This document shows, piece by piece, positions 55,976-64,000 of a DNA stretch of 64,000 nucleotides. Each line of letters starts with the position of its first letter. The first letter of the stretch is position 1. This DNA comes from Solirubrobacterales bacterium (lineage in GTDB: Bacteria > Actinomycetota > Thermoleophilia > Solirubrobacterales > Solirubrobacteraceae). Where the stretch lies: NCBI GenBank assembly GCA_947474595.1, contig CANJIV010000009.1, forward strand, positions 16,506 through 80,505, in the 5' to 3' direction. The position numbers were made by a program, and so were the translations under genes. Under the pieces are notes generated by a model that was given only the letters and a program-made list of their open reading frames with translations, was not told the origin of the DNA and did no database searches.

Positions 55976-56416
55976 TCAGCTCCCGGTTGGCGCGTTTAAG
56001 TAGCCGACGTCGCAGCGGATTATCGCCGCCCGTTCTAGTCCTGCTTCACGGTGTGCGAGTACCTCGCCTAGAGTTGGGTCAAGCGCCAGCTCCAAGAATG
56101 CCTTTGCGCTCGGGTAAGAGACCGCGATGACCTCGTCGTACTGGTCGCTGTCTTCGCCGATGACCGTCATCGTCGCTTGCGTGTGCCAGAGAATCGTCCC
56201 GCCAACACGATTGAGTACTTTCAGTGCGGTGAGGCCATAGCGCTCGTAGGCTTCGCGGCCTGAGACTTCAGGCGAGCTGCCGCACGGAGGTTCGCCGACA
56301 TACGCGGCGCGCTCATGGTAGCGGTTGAGATTGAGCATCACGAGCGGGCCATCTTGGTCACTGGCGGCGAGGGCACTTAGTGCGGCAATCTGTTGGGCAT
56401 CAGGGTTGATCGGCAT
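55976..56416 (-). CDS. DUF1330 protein
   Basis: 146 aa with a dimeric alpha/beta-barrel type fold: PLVMLNLNRYHERA, YERYGLTALKVLNRVGG, YDEVIAVSYPSAKAFLELA. DUF1330 proteins are small cytosolic proteins with no proven activity. The insert with CGSSPEVSGREA is typical of a longer actinobacterial subgroup. First gene of a two-gene unit with the propeller-like protein. Confidence 0.8.
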   Translation of the reverse strand: MPINPDAQQIAALSALAASDQDGPLVMLNLNRYHERAAYVGEPPCGSSPEVSGREAYERYGLTALKVLNRVGGTILWHTQATMTVIGEDSDQYDEVIAVSYPSAKAFLELALDPTLGEVLAHREAGLERAAIIRCDVGYLNAPTGS

Positions 56417-56581
56417 CAGGTGACTACCTCCGGTTTGGTTGGAGAGCGGGTCGTTGCACGGACGCTAGGGACGACAGTAAAGAACGGTGACAAACTGCTT
56501 CCCAGAGCGCAAAAGACAGCGCCGCTCGTGTTCTGTCTGAAAGTGGAGCAGGTCTGCGACAAAAGGGCTAGCATTGTCTTC

Positions 56582-57871
56582 ATGCTTCCATCTATAAGGG
56601 TAGGACAACTTAACTTACGTCGCCTGACTCCAGCGATAGTCGCCGTGCTAGTCGCGACGGTATTTTCTCTCTCGATCTCTCTAGCAGCCGATGCTCTCGC
56701 CGATGGTGGTACGTGTACTAATGGAGCTCTAGTTTCCGGTGCGAGCCTCAGTGTCGATGGGGTACTCCAAGATCCTGCGAGCGGGGAATACACGGTCACG
56801 GTCTGCAGGTGGCCGACCGGGATGACACAGGTCTATACCTACTCCATCAGCACGCGTAGTTCGGGCTCCACCGCTACTGAGTTAGGAGAAGCTGCGGTTG
56901 GTAAGACTTTCACGGCCAGCTTTACCGTGGCCGATGGCGATCAGCCGATCAGCGCGGAGGTTTATGGTGATGTCTCTGACTACACGGTCTCTGGCCAGAA
57001 TGTGGTGATCACCGCTAAGCCGGTTTCGATGACGCAGATTAACGGCCCGCCTAACGCCGGCACTACCTGTGAGTTGCCAGCTACACCAGTCGGCGTCTGT
57101 GCCACCAGTGTGGCCAAGCTCAGCGGCGGTGTCCGGTATGTCGCAGAGTCGGGTACGGCGCGCCCAGGGGATGCGCTGATTGGAATGTATATCGGTGCCT
57201 CAGCAAACGGCTATCAAGTCGACCTTCAAGGGTGTCCGGGAATCAGTTACAGCAACCCGGCAGCCACCAGCGCTGATGCCCCCCCAGGCAGCTCTGATCC
57301 GAATGGCGCTTCCGTGCCAGTGCTTTCGGTCCAAATGAACGGCCCGCACTTTGAGCAGGATGGGACAACTCTCAACAGTGGATCACTTGAGGCTTTCATG
57401 CCCAATGCGCTGCTGGCGACCTGTGTCGGGGGTGACGCAGCCGCGGCCAAGGCAGGGCTGTCAGTAACTCGTACCGAGAGCGGATCGACGACGACAGTAT
57501 CTGCTGGAGCATTCACCGCAACAGCTGAATCAGACGGCTTAAGGATCATCGTTCCGCGGGTCGGGTTCTCCTCTCCGACTTACAAAATGAGCTTCAAAAA
57601 GGCTGCTAAGCCGAGCAAGCCTGTAGTCCGATGGGTCTCCAAGAAGGGCTCCAAGACAATCACAGCGACAGCTACATCCGTCACCGGGGTGACATACGCA
57701 ATCTCGGCCAAGACAGCGAAGAAGGTCAAGAGCGGTATCTGCAGGCCGAATGCCAAGACGAAGAAGAACGTCTGCACCATCACGCTGGCAAGGGGCTCGT
57801 GGACGGTATCGGTGACGCCGAAGAGGCGCGGAGTTACGGGCACGGCCAACAGTAAGAGGTTTGTCTTCTAG
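56582..57871 (+). CDS. secreted Cys-containing protein sharing a C-terminal domain with the subtilase
   Basis: 429 aa from ATG 56582; the open frame further upstream is antisense to the DUF1330 start and is not used. A signal or anchor helix (about 18-38, AIVAVLVATVFSLSISLAAD) precedes an all-beta, Thr/Ser/Gly-rich region with scattered Cys (DGGTCTNG, VTVCRWP, TTCELPATPVGVCATS, LQGCPG, ATCVGG). The last 85 residues (from KPVVRWVSKKGSKTITATAT) align with the end of the subtilase at 40902. The middle is not recognised. Confidence 0.75.
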   Translation: MLPSIRVGQLNLRRLTPAIVAVLVATVFSLSISLAADALADGGTCTNGALVSGASLSVDGVLQDPASGEYTVTVCRWPTGMTQVYTYSISTRSSGSTATELGEAAVGKTFTASFTVADGDQPISAEVYGDVSDYTVSGQNVVITAKPVSMTQINGPPNAGTTCELPATPVGVCATSVAKLSGGVRYVAESGTARPGDALIGMYIGASANGYQVDLQGCPGISYSNPAATSADAPPGSSDPNGASVPVLSVQMNGPHFEQDGTTLNSGSLEAFMPNALLATCVGGDAAAAKAGLSVTRTESGSTTTVSAGAFTATAESDGLRIIVPRVGFSSPTYKMSFKKAAKPSKPVVRWVSKKGSKTITATATSVTGVTYAISAKTAKKVKSGICRPNAKTKKNVCTITLARGSWTVSVTPKRRGVTGTANSKRFVF

Positions 57872-57896
57872 GTCAGCTGTGGATTGGCTCGCTGGC

Positions 57897-58976
57897 TTAA
57901 GCGCGCACGAGCGCAGTGACCGGGCCCGTTAGACGTACCTGTAGGCGATCGCCGGGGTGCCAGGCGGGAAATCCGATGCTGCGGCTGCGTACGCGAACGC
58001 CGCCGCTGAGTTCGAGCGTCACGATCTGGTCGTGGCCGTAGTAGATGCGCTCGACGACGATGGCGTCGTAGCCACCGTCGTGGCCGGTTCCGACCGATAC
58101 CGACTCCGGGCGGATCAAGATGTCAACCGCGCCGCTCAGCTGAGGAGAGACACGCACGTCCCCCAACGCGCAGCTTGCGACACCACCGCTAGCCTCGCCG
58201 GGGAGAGTGTCGATCTCGCCCAAGAATGAGGCAACCCAGCGAGTGGCTGGCTGGCCGTAGATCTCTTCGGGCGTACCGATCTGCTCGATCTGACCCTCGT
58301 TCATCACCGCCACAGTGTCGGCGAGGCTCAGGGCCTCCTCTTGGTCGTGGGTGACTAGGAGTGCCGATACGCCAGCAGTCCGCAAGATCTGGCGGACTTC
58401 GCCGCGGACGTGCTCTCGCATCGAGGCGTCAAGGTTTGAGAACGGTTCATCTAGCAAGATGACCGATGGCGTCGGTGCTAATGCACGGGCTAAGGCCACT
58501 CGCTGCTGCTGGCCGCCTGAGAGCTGATCGGGGCGCCGCGACTCCAAGCCGTCTAATCCGACCATTTTGAGCACCTTCGCTACGCGTTGGCGATCGGGGC
58601 GGCGACCGAGCGCGTATCCGACGTTCTGTTCAACGGTCATATGGGGAAAGAGCGCGTACTCCTGAAAGACCATTGCCACTCCACGCTTCTCCGCAGCGAT
58701 GAAGTCGGTCTTGCTTGCAACCCGTTGGCCAGCTACATCGATCGACCCCGCATCAGGAGCTTCGAAGCCGGCGATCAGCCGTAGAAGAGTCGTCTTACCG
58801 CAGCCGCTTGGACCAAGTAGCGCGCCGATCTCCCCGGCGCGGAGGGAGAGAGATACGTCATCAACGGCCAAGACAGCACCGAAGCTCTTGCTTACTCCAT
58901 TGCAGCTAACGATAACGGGCGCCTCGCCGTCTCCTCCGATCGGGCAGGCGGCAATCTGGTCTTCTAGCGAATCCAT
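57897..58976 (-). CDS. fbpC: iron(III) ABC transporter ATP-binding protein
   Basis: 359 aa, preceded by GGGAGG. Walker A GPSGCGKTT (55-63), Q loop VFQEYALFPH, signature LSGGQQQR (152-159), Walker B VILLDEP (172-178). A C-terminal regulatory (OB/TOBE) domain follows about residue 240 (DILIRPESVSVG). It is close to FbpC/PotA-type transporters for Fe3+ or polyamines; the operon partner with a HYY-type iron-binding protein points to iron. Confidence 0.92.
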   Translation of the reverse strand: MDSLEDQIAACPIGGDGEAPVIVSCNGVSKSFGAVLAVDDVSLSLRAGEIGALLGPSGCGKTTLLRLIAGFEAPDAGSIDVAGQRVASKTDFIAAEKRGVAMVFQEYALFPHMTVEQNVGYALGRRPDRQRVAKVLKMVGLDGLESRRPDQLSGGQQQRVALARALAPTPSVILLDEPFSNLDASMREHVRGEVRQILRTAGVSALLVTHDQEEALSLADTVAVMNEGQIEQIGTPEEIYGQPATRWVASFLGEIDTLPGEASGGVASCALGDVRVSPQLSGAVDILIRPESVSVGTGHDGGYDAIVVERIYYGHDQIVTLELSGGVRVRSRSIGFPAWHPGDRLQVRLTGPVTALVRA

Positions 58977-58999
58977 TAGCTACATCCTCCCAAGATCGC

Positions 59000-60592
59000 T
59001 CACCGTTGACGACCTACCAGCAGCCAGACTCCCGGAGCAGTCACCGCGATCAGCATCAGCGCCGGGATCGCGCCACTCTCAAAGAACGATCGCGATGACT
59101 GCTGCCAGATCACTAAAGGCAGCGTGTCAAAGCCAATCGGTGAAAGCAAAACAACGATCGGAAGCTCTTTGATTGCGGCCACAAAGACCAGCGCCGCGCC
59201 GGCGAGGATGCCTATGCGAGTCAGGGGGATGCCAACCGTAGCCAGCACGGCCAGTGGCGAGCGACCACTGCTGCGAGCGGCCTCTTCTAGTCGTGGAGGT
59301 ATCTGCAGCACGGCCGAGCGCGTTGAGGTGACAGCGAGCGGCAGGCAGATGATCACCATGGCTATCACCGTCATCGGTAGTGACTGGTAGAGGGCGGGCA
59401 CAAGGCGGATGCCGACGAAGACCATAGCCAGCGCGACGACGATCCCAGGCAGCGCGTATCCGCTAGTGGTCAGCCCATCGACGACGCGCGAGAGCCTCCC
59501 CGGCGCCCGTGCACCCAACCATGCCACAGGCAGCGCTGCAACCACTGCGACCGCCGCTGTCAGGCCGGCTAGTAGGACCGAGTTGGCCGCTGCTGTTGTC
59601 ACCTGGGACCAGTCGATATCGCCGGCGATGCTTTGGGTCGACCAGAAGATCAACATCCCGACCGGCATTACAAAAGAGAGCAAGGCAACGACTGTGCAGA
59701 ACGCCACCGCTGGCCAGCGCCACCGTCCAAGCGCAACATCCTCAGTAATCCGGGCGCTGCCGGGCCCAATCCGGTGGTAGGAGCGTCGCGCACGCACGCG
59801 GCGTTCGGCTGCCAGCAGGACGAACAGCACCAGTACCAAGACCCCCGCTAGCCCAGCAGCAGCCGTTCGGTCAAAGCTCGAGCGGTAGGACTGGTAAATA
59901 ACCTGTGTGAAGGAGTCAAATCGCAGGATTGAGACGGCACCAAAGTCTGAGAGCGCATAGAGGCTGACGAGCAGCGCACCAGCTCCGATCGCAGGGATCA
60001 GCTGTGGCAGGATTACGCTGCGAGCGACTTCAAACTGCGATCGACCCATCCCGCGGGCCGCGTCCTCAAGCGTTGGATCGAGGCGCCTCATCGCTGCGCG
60101 CACTGGCAGTAGGACGAGTGGGAAGGTAAAGAGGGTCAGCACAATCCAGGCACCCACGAAGCCATAAAGACTCGGCAGCTGATCGACTCCGAGCAGCTTC
60201 TGAAGTTCGCCGCGCGGGCCGAAGGCCGAGACAAAGAGGTAGGCCCCGATGTAGCTTGGGATCACAAGTGGCAACACCGAGAGAACCGTCCAGCCGCGCC
60301 GCCACGGCAGATCGCTGCGACCGGTTAGCCAAGCCAGCGGCACGGCCACGGCTGTCGCAGTGAAGCCGACTGCTACCGCCAAGGCCAGGCTGCGTAGCAG
60401 CAGGCTCAGCGTTGCCGGACGCCAGATCGCCTGCCATGCCGCCGCCGGCTCGTCGAGGATCACGACGAAGAGGTAAAAGATCGGCACGGCGCAGACCGCG
60501 GCTACGAGGCCGGCGCTGAGCAGAATCGCTGGCGATAGGCCCCGCAGGGAAAAGCTGCCAGTTCGCGGCAGTCTTTGAGCGCCGACTTCCAA
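59000..60592 (-). CDS. fbpB: iron(III) ABC transporter permease, fused two-domain
   Basis: 530 aa from TTG 60592, 3 nt after fbpA. About 12 helices with two BPD-type permease halves. EAA-like loops are in DAARGMGRSQFEVARSVILP and EEAARSSGRSPLAVLATVGI. It forms the membrane channel with the fbpC ATPase. Length is normal for the FbpB/SfuB family. Confidence 0.93.
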   Translation of the reverse strand: MEVGAQRLPRTGSFSLRGLSPAILLSAGLVAAVCAVPIFYLFVVILDEPAAAWQAIWRPATLSLLLRSLALAVAVGFTATAVAVPLAWLTGRSDLPWRRGWTVLSVLPLVIPSYIGAYLFVSAFGPRGELQKLLGVDQLPSLYGFVGAWIVLTLFTFPLVLLPVRAAMRRLDPTLEDAARGMGRSQFEVARSVILPQLIPAIGAGALLVSLYALSDFGAVSILRFDSFTQVIYQSYRSSFDRTAAAGLAGVLVLVLFVLLAAERRVRARRSYHRIGPGSARITEDVALGRWRWPAVAFCTVVALLSFVMPVGMLIFWSTQSIAGDIDWSQVTTAAANSVLLAGLTAAVAVVAALPVAWLGARAPGRLSRVVDGLTTSGYALPGIVVALAMVFVGIRLVPALYQSLPMTVIAMVIICLPLAVTSTRSAVLQIPPRLEEAARSSGRSPLAVLATVGIPLTRIGILAGAALVFVAAIKELPIVVLLSPIGFDTLPLVIWQQSSRSFFESGAIPALMLIAVTAPGVWLLVGRQR

Positions 60593-60595
60593 CTT

Positions 60596-61639
60596 CTAGA
60601 GCACCCCGGTCTCCTGGAGGAGCTTCTGGGTGCCTTGGAGGTCGGCGAGGTCGGCGAGGTCGAGCTTATCTGGCTGCTGGATGCTTTCTAGAGGCGGCAG
60701 TGAGGGATCTTGGGCGATGCCTTTTACTAGAGGGTACTCGCCTACTTCGTCGGCGAAGTACTTCTGCTGTGGATCGGCTAAGACGAAGGAGATAAAGGCC
60801 TCTGCTGCCGCCTGCTGAGTAGAGCTCTTGGGGATACCGATCCCGGCGACGTTGATCATGGTGCCGACGTCGCCGCCAGGGAAGAAGAGAATCTTGACTG
60901 GGTAGGTGGCGCCGTTGGCCTTGCCTTCTTTGATCGCCTCGAGGACGTAGTAGTGGTTTATGAGGCCAACTTCGATCTCGCCGTCGGCGATCGCGTCACG
61001 GATTATCGAGTTCTTTTCGTAGGAGTGGGTGTCGTTGGCTTTCATCCCTTCGAGCCACTTCTTGGTCTTCTCTTCACCGTCGGTCATTCGCATCGCTGTC
61101 ACGAAGGCTTGGAAGGAGGCGTTAGTTGGCGCCCATCCCACTTTGCCCCTCCACTTCGGATCGGTGAGATCAAAGACCGATTGAGGCAGCTGGTCGGCTT
61201 TAAGAACCCTGCTGTCATAGCCCAAAACGCGCACCCGGCCGCTTGTGCCGACCCAGTCGCCCTGCGGGGAGCGGTAGGCGCTTGGCACGCGATCAAGGAT
61301 CGATGTCGGCAGTTGTTTGAGTAGGCCCTCTTTGCCCAGCGCGCCTAGCGCGCCGGCATCTTGGCTGAAGAAGATTCCAGCTGGGGTACGGTCGCCCTCT
61401 TCGCGGATTGTCGCGGCCAGCTCGGCGCTGTCGCCATAGCGGACCTCTACAGCCATCTTCGGGTTGGCTCTCTTAAAACTTTCGATCAGCGGCTCCACGT
61501 ACTCCTTATCTCGGCCGGAGTAGATCGTCAGACTCTTACTGTCGCCCGAGCCGCCGTCGCCATTAGATGCGCACCCGCCGACGGCCACAGCGAGCACTGC
61601 GAGCGAGAGTGAAGCGATTCTTGGGATCCGATTAAGCAT
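60596..61639 (-). CDS. fbpA: iron(III)-binding lipoprotein
   Basis: 347 aa. Lipoprotein signal with VGGC (Cys23). The periplasmic-binding-type fold includes TIYSGRDKEYVEPLIESF, GIFFSQDAGALGALGKEG and LINHYYVLEA (Y230 and Y231). The tyrosine pair matches the iron ligands of FbpA-type ferric-binding proteins. It delivers Fe3+ to the fbpB/fbpC transporter. First gene of a three-gene minus-strand operon preceded by a palindrome at 61666-61694. Confidence 0.93.
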   Translation of the reverse strand: MLNRIPRIASLSLAVLAVAVGGCASNGDGGSGDSKSLTIYSGRDKEYVEPLIESFKRANPKMAVEVRYGDSAELAATIREEGDRTPAGIFFSQDAGALGALGKEGLLKQLPTSILDRVPSAYRSPQGDWVGTSGRVRVLGYDSRVLKADQLPQSVFDLTDPKWRGKVGWAPTNASFQAFVTAMRMTDGEEKTKKWLEGMKANDTHSYEKNSIIRDAIADGEIEVGLINHYYVLEAIKEGKANGATYPVKILFFPGGDVGTMINVAGIGIPKSSTQQAAAEAFISFVLADPQQKYFADEVGEYPLVKGIAQDPSLPPLESIQQPDKLDLADLADLQGTQKLLQETGVL

Positions 61640-61665
61640 AGGTTTAGCGCCCTTTACGGTCGGGG

Positions 61666-61694
61666 TTAGGGTTCCCTATTTTAGGTAACCCTAA
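61666..61694. promoter_or_regulatory. DtxR/IdeR-like operator candidate upstream of fbpA
   Basis: Inverted repeat TTAGGGTT and AACCCTAA with 13 nt between, 26 bp upstream of the fbpA start. Nested within it is TTAGGTAACCCTAA, close to the half-site type of DtxR/IdeR boxes. Iron regulation of fbpABC would be expected. Match by eye only. Confidence 0.55.
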
Positions 61695-61860
61695 CAGAGG
61701 CATCCGCAACAGTAACAGAAATCCAACCGGGTTGGTCGGGTATGAGAGGCGAGCGCCGAAACTTGCCTAGCGTCGAGCCTCGCAGGGGGTAGTAGCTGGC
61801 CGTCGAACCCTGCAATGTGAACTTCTTCCACGCCAACACGACACCCTTTGGAGGCATTTG

Positions 61861-62643
61861 ATGTCAGCCAGCCCACGCTCTGCGCCGATGACGGTCCGCC
61901 TCGATGGCGCCCACGCGATTGTGACTGGCGCCGGGCGTGGAATCGGTCGCGCCTGCGCGCTGGCACTGCTCAAGGCGGGAGCCAACGTGACGCTTGTTGC
62001 CCGCTCAGGCGATCAGCTCGATGAGGTTATCGAGGCCGCTAGCTCACTCGACGGAGAGGCCTATAAGCATCTAGCCGACGTACGCCTTGAGGACGAGGTC
62101 GAGGCGGCGGTCGAGGCGGCGATGCAGCGCGGCCCAATTGACATCTGTGTGAACTGCGCCGGGGTTAACCAGCCGGGTCCGACGGTGGCTTCAACAGTCG
62201 CCCAATGGGATCTGATCATCGACACCAACCTGCGCGGCTCCTTTTTAGTTTGCCGAGCCGTTGGACGCAGGCTGTTGGAGGCAAAGCGAGGAGGGCGAAT
62301 CATCAATATCTCCTCCGATCTTGGCTCCGTGGGCTACCCCCAGCGTGCTATCTACTGCGCCTCCAAACACGGTCTCGACGGGCTCACGAGGGCTCTCGCC
62401 GTCGAGTGGGCAAAGGACGGAATAACGGTTAACGCCGTGGCGCCAACCTTTATCAATACGCCTCTTACCAAGCCAATGTTCGAAGATAAGGAGTTCCTAG
62501 AGGAGGTCCTCCGCCGGATACCTATGGGCCGCATCGGCGAGCCCGAAGATGTTGCTGGTGCTGTCCTGTTCTTGGCTTCTGACGCCGCCAATCTAGTCAC
62601 AGGGGAGATTCTGCGCTGCGACGGCGGCTGGGTTGCTTGGTAA
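61861..62643 (+). CDS. short-chain dehydrogenase/reductase
   Basis: 260 aa from ATG 61861, five nt after a GGAGG. NAD(P) loop TGAGRGIG (22-29), NxxG region VNCAGVN, catalytic Ser151/152, Tyr165 and Lys169 (YCASK), and a C-terminal GEILRCDGGW. A classical SDR close to FabG-type 3-oxoacyl reductases and gluconate/sorbitol dehydrogenases. Divergent from fbpA, sharing the operator region, but no functional link is evident. Confidence 0.9.
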   Translation: MSASPRSAPMTVRLDGAHAIVTGAGRGIGRACALALLKAGANVTLVARSGDQLDEVIEAASSLDGEAYKHLADVRLEDEVEAAVEAAMQRGPIDICVNCAGVNQPGPTVASTVAQWDLIIDTNLRGSFLVCRAVGRRLLEAKRGGRIINISSDLGSVGYPQRAIYCASKHGLDGLTRALAVEWAKDGITVNAVAPTFINTPLTKPMFEDKEFLEEVLRRIPMGRIGEPEDVAGAVLFLASDAANLVTGEILRCDGGWVAW

Positions 62644-62673
62644 GGAGCGCTATCGAGAGTGCCCGCCAGGACT

Positions 62674-62693
62674 ACGGGCCGTTGGTCGCCCGT
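62674..62693. terminator. hairpin between convergent genes
   Basis: ACGGGC pairs with GCCCGT around an 8-nt loop, between the ends of the SDR and the small secreted protein gene. It lacks a T run, so it is only a possible terminator. Confidence 0.3.
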
Positions 62694-62695
62694 GG

Positions 62696-63061
62696 CTAGT
62701 CAGAGATTCTCTGGGCGCGGAAGCCGACCCCGGGTGCCGCGGAGAACTTCGGTGCGCCAATCGCGCCGGTCAGCGACTTCCACGGCAATGGCAGTGGCGT
62801 TGTCGACTTTTGGCTAAGGAACTGATCAAAGAGTCCGTACTTGCCAATCACTTTCGCGCAGGAGATCCCAAACGCGTTTAGCTTGTAAGTGCCCTTAACG
62901 AAAAGGCGGCCGTCGACACGTTTGTCTTGGCGAACCTTAAACGTGCCGCAGCTCGGGGTCTGGGGCCCCTGAGACATCGCTCCAGAGGTAGTGATTCCCA
63001 CGGCGATGGCGACGGCGACGGCTGTCGCCCCCGTGGCCAAAAGCAGATTCCTCATCATCAA
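62696..63061 (-). CDS. small secreted protein
   Basis: 121 aa. The signal peptide (about 1-30, LLLATGATAVAVAIAVGITT) is followed by SCGTFKVRQDKRVDGRLFVK and GTYKLNAFGISCAKVIGKYG with two Cys that may form a disulfide. The mature domain is about 90 residues. Resembles small secreted actinobacterial proteins of unknown function. Confidence 0.65.
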   Translation of the reverse strand: MMMRNLLLATGATAVAVAIAVGITTSGAMSQGPQTPSCGTFKVRQDKRVDGRLFVKGTYKLNAFGISCAKVIGKYGLFDQFLSQKSTTPLPLPWKSLTGAIGAPKFSAAPGVGFRAQRISD

Positions 63062-63147
63062 CTCGCTCTCTTAAAGTTAGAGGTAAGACAATTTCTACTT
63101 CTCACCTCTAAGGGTGCGCTAAGAATGCTTAAGGGCTGTCTAGGTCG

Positions 63148-63435
63148 TTAGGAGCCCTTGACCTGCAGGTTGGAAGCCTCGGCCGCACGCTCTTGGACTG
63201 GATTGGGAAATCCGCCAGGAACTGGCTGGGCAGGAAGGAGAATTTCATTTACGAACCGATCGCAGGATTCCTTGGAGTCCCATACGGCGATGATCAAGAA
63301 GCCACCGTCGGTCGGTCCGGCGATGTGGTAGGTCTGGCCTTCAGGAAGGCCGCCTGGAGGGTGGACTGCCGCTATCTCTGCTTGGTAGTTAGCCTCGGTT
63401 GCTCCGGGCCAGAAGTGACTTAGTAGATATGACAT
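63148..63435 (-). CDS. small ABM-like protein
   Basis: 95 aa, compact single domain without signal: ANYQAEIAAVHPPGGLPEG, QTYHIAGPTDGGFLIIAVWD, KESCDRFVNEILLP. The pattern suits the dimeric alpha/beta barrel (antibiotic-biosynthesis-monooxygenase-like) superfamily, but catalysis is not implied. Function unknown. Confidence 0.6.
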   Translation of the reverse strand: MSYLLSHFWPGATEANYQAEIAAVHPPGGLPEGQTYHIAGPTDGGFLIIAVWDSKESCDRFVNEILLPAQPVPGGFPNPVQERAAEASNLQVKGS

Positions 63436-63552
63436 AGCTGCTCCTTTTACGGTCTAATCGGGATGGTTAGGAGAGGACTCTATTCGCCACTATCGAACGG
63501 CGCAAGATCGAGGCCGACTAGGTACGGCAGTTGCAAAGCTGCGCATCCCGAC

Positions 63553-64000
63553 CTAACCGACGGCCGGACAGCCGATCCTATTTGGTGTAGTCATCGCCGA
63601 GGCTGACCCCTTGATCGCCTGGTTTATCACTGCGCCGACTGTCTTATTCCACGTGATTCCAGTCGAATCTGCCAGCTTCGCTACGCGCGACATGTAGAGG
63701 CTGTGCGTGCCGCCTTGAAGGAGGAAGCAGCGCCGATGCTTGATCACCGCGTCGGAGACCTTCTTGCCGAGCGCGCTGTCGATTGCGACGATGCCGTCGT
63801 TGGGCCACGTAGTCGACAGCCCACCGACCTTAGTGAAGGCATTGCCGCCCACCATAGTCACCGGGATGTGATCTAGATCGCCCTCGTAGAACTTGTTAAA
63901 GGCACGCATATAAGCGTACTTCAGCTCGACAAGAAGGACCGGAGCGTGGGGCAGGAATGCATCGAGGACCGCGGTGCAGACTGGGAAGCCATCGCAGACG
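63553..64000 (-). CDS. C-terminal part of a lipase-like secreted protein (cut by window end)
   Basis: At least 148 residues, with the frame open to the window edge. A segment VCDGFPVCTAVLDAFLPHAP precedes VLLVELKYAYMRAFNKFYEG and IPVTMVGGNAFTKVGG. The stretch WPNDGIVAIDSALGK followed by a Gly-Gly-Thr-His-Ser motif is like the acid and histidine of the catalytic triad in triacylglycerol lipases (NDGVV ... H). The nucleophile part lies outside the window, so assignment stays provisional. Confidence 0.5.
   Translation of the reverse strand, partial: VCDGFPVCTAVLDAFLPHAPVLLVELKYAYMRAFNKFYEGDLDHIPVTMVGGNAFTKVGGLSTTWPNDGIVAIDSALGKKVSDAVIKHRRCFLLQGGTHSLYMSRVAKLADSTGITWNKTVGAVINQAIKGSASAMTTPNRIGCPAVG

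Overview
The window reads as chromosomal DNA of a high-GC actinobacterium, most likely of the class Thermoleophilia (Solirubrobacterales-like). This is inferred from the gene content: a complete actinobacterial-type 14-gene nuo operon, a long ThyX-like protein, a heliorhodopsin, an AbiEi/DUF559 protein, tRNA genes without an encoded CCA, and many GTG/TTG starts. No phage, plasmid, CRISPR or IS genes were seen, and no rRNA.

Layout. 1-2.6 kb: the N-terminal part of a ThyX-like protein, an APH-type phosphotransferase and an alpha/beta hydrolase. 2.6-17.5 kb: nuoA-N on the minus strand with very tight or overlapping junctions. 17.6-23.3 kb (plus strand): a small membrane protein, a lipoprotein cytochrome c, serS, zwf, pgi (apparent ATT start) and a small unknown gene. 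23.3-25.1 kb: a repeat-rich island with a 22-bp tandem array, two direct copies of a 53-bp hairpin element bracketing a DUF559 gene, two hexanucleotide arrays and tRNA-Ser(UGA). 25.2-33.2 kb: a P-loop-less kinase-like protein, an OmpR-type two-component system followed by a secreted four-repeat protein, heliorhodopsin, an O-methyltransferase, a GroES-like protein, an iron alcohol dehydrogenase and a tandem duplicated DUF4337-like gene pair. 33.3-40.7 kb: class III aminotransferase, murB, msrA, secreted hydrolase, universal stress protein, S8 protease, tadA.

40.76-43.67 kb: tRNA-Ser(CGA), then a second subtilase with four FN3 domains, then a 56-bp duplicate of the tRNA 3' half. This has the form of a small tRNA-targeted insertion. 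43.7-52.9 kb: secreted protein, DegT aminotransferase, polysaccharide deacetylase, DMT transporter, MGDG-synthase-like glycosyltransferase (a third copy of the 53-bp element lies just upstream), M29 aminopeptidase, tRNA-Ser(GGA), amidase, membrane protein and greA. 53-64 kb: DUF1254 protein, unknown repeat protein, DUF1330 protein, a secreted protein sharing its C-terminal domain with the subtilase, an fbpABC iron uptake operon behind a DtxR-like palindrome, an SDR and small genes; the last gene is cut by the window end.

Strongest leads: the 53-bp two-tier hairpin element whose only two substitutions fall in predicted unpaired positions; the tRNA-bounded subtilase cassette; a C-terminal domain shared by two otherwise unrelated secreted proteins; and the Glu/Asp/Ala series at the key channel position of NuoN/NuoM/NuoL.
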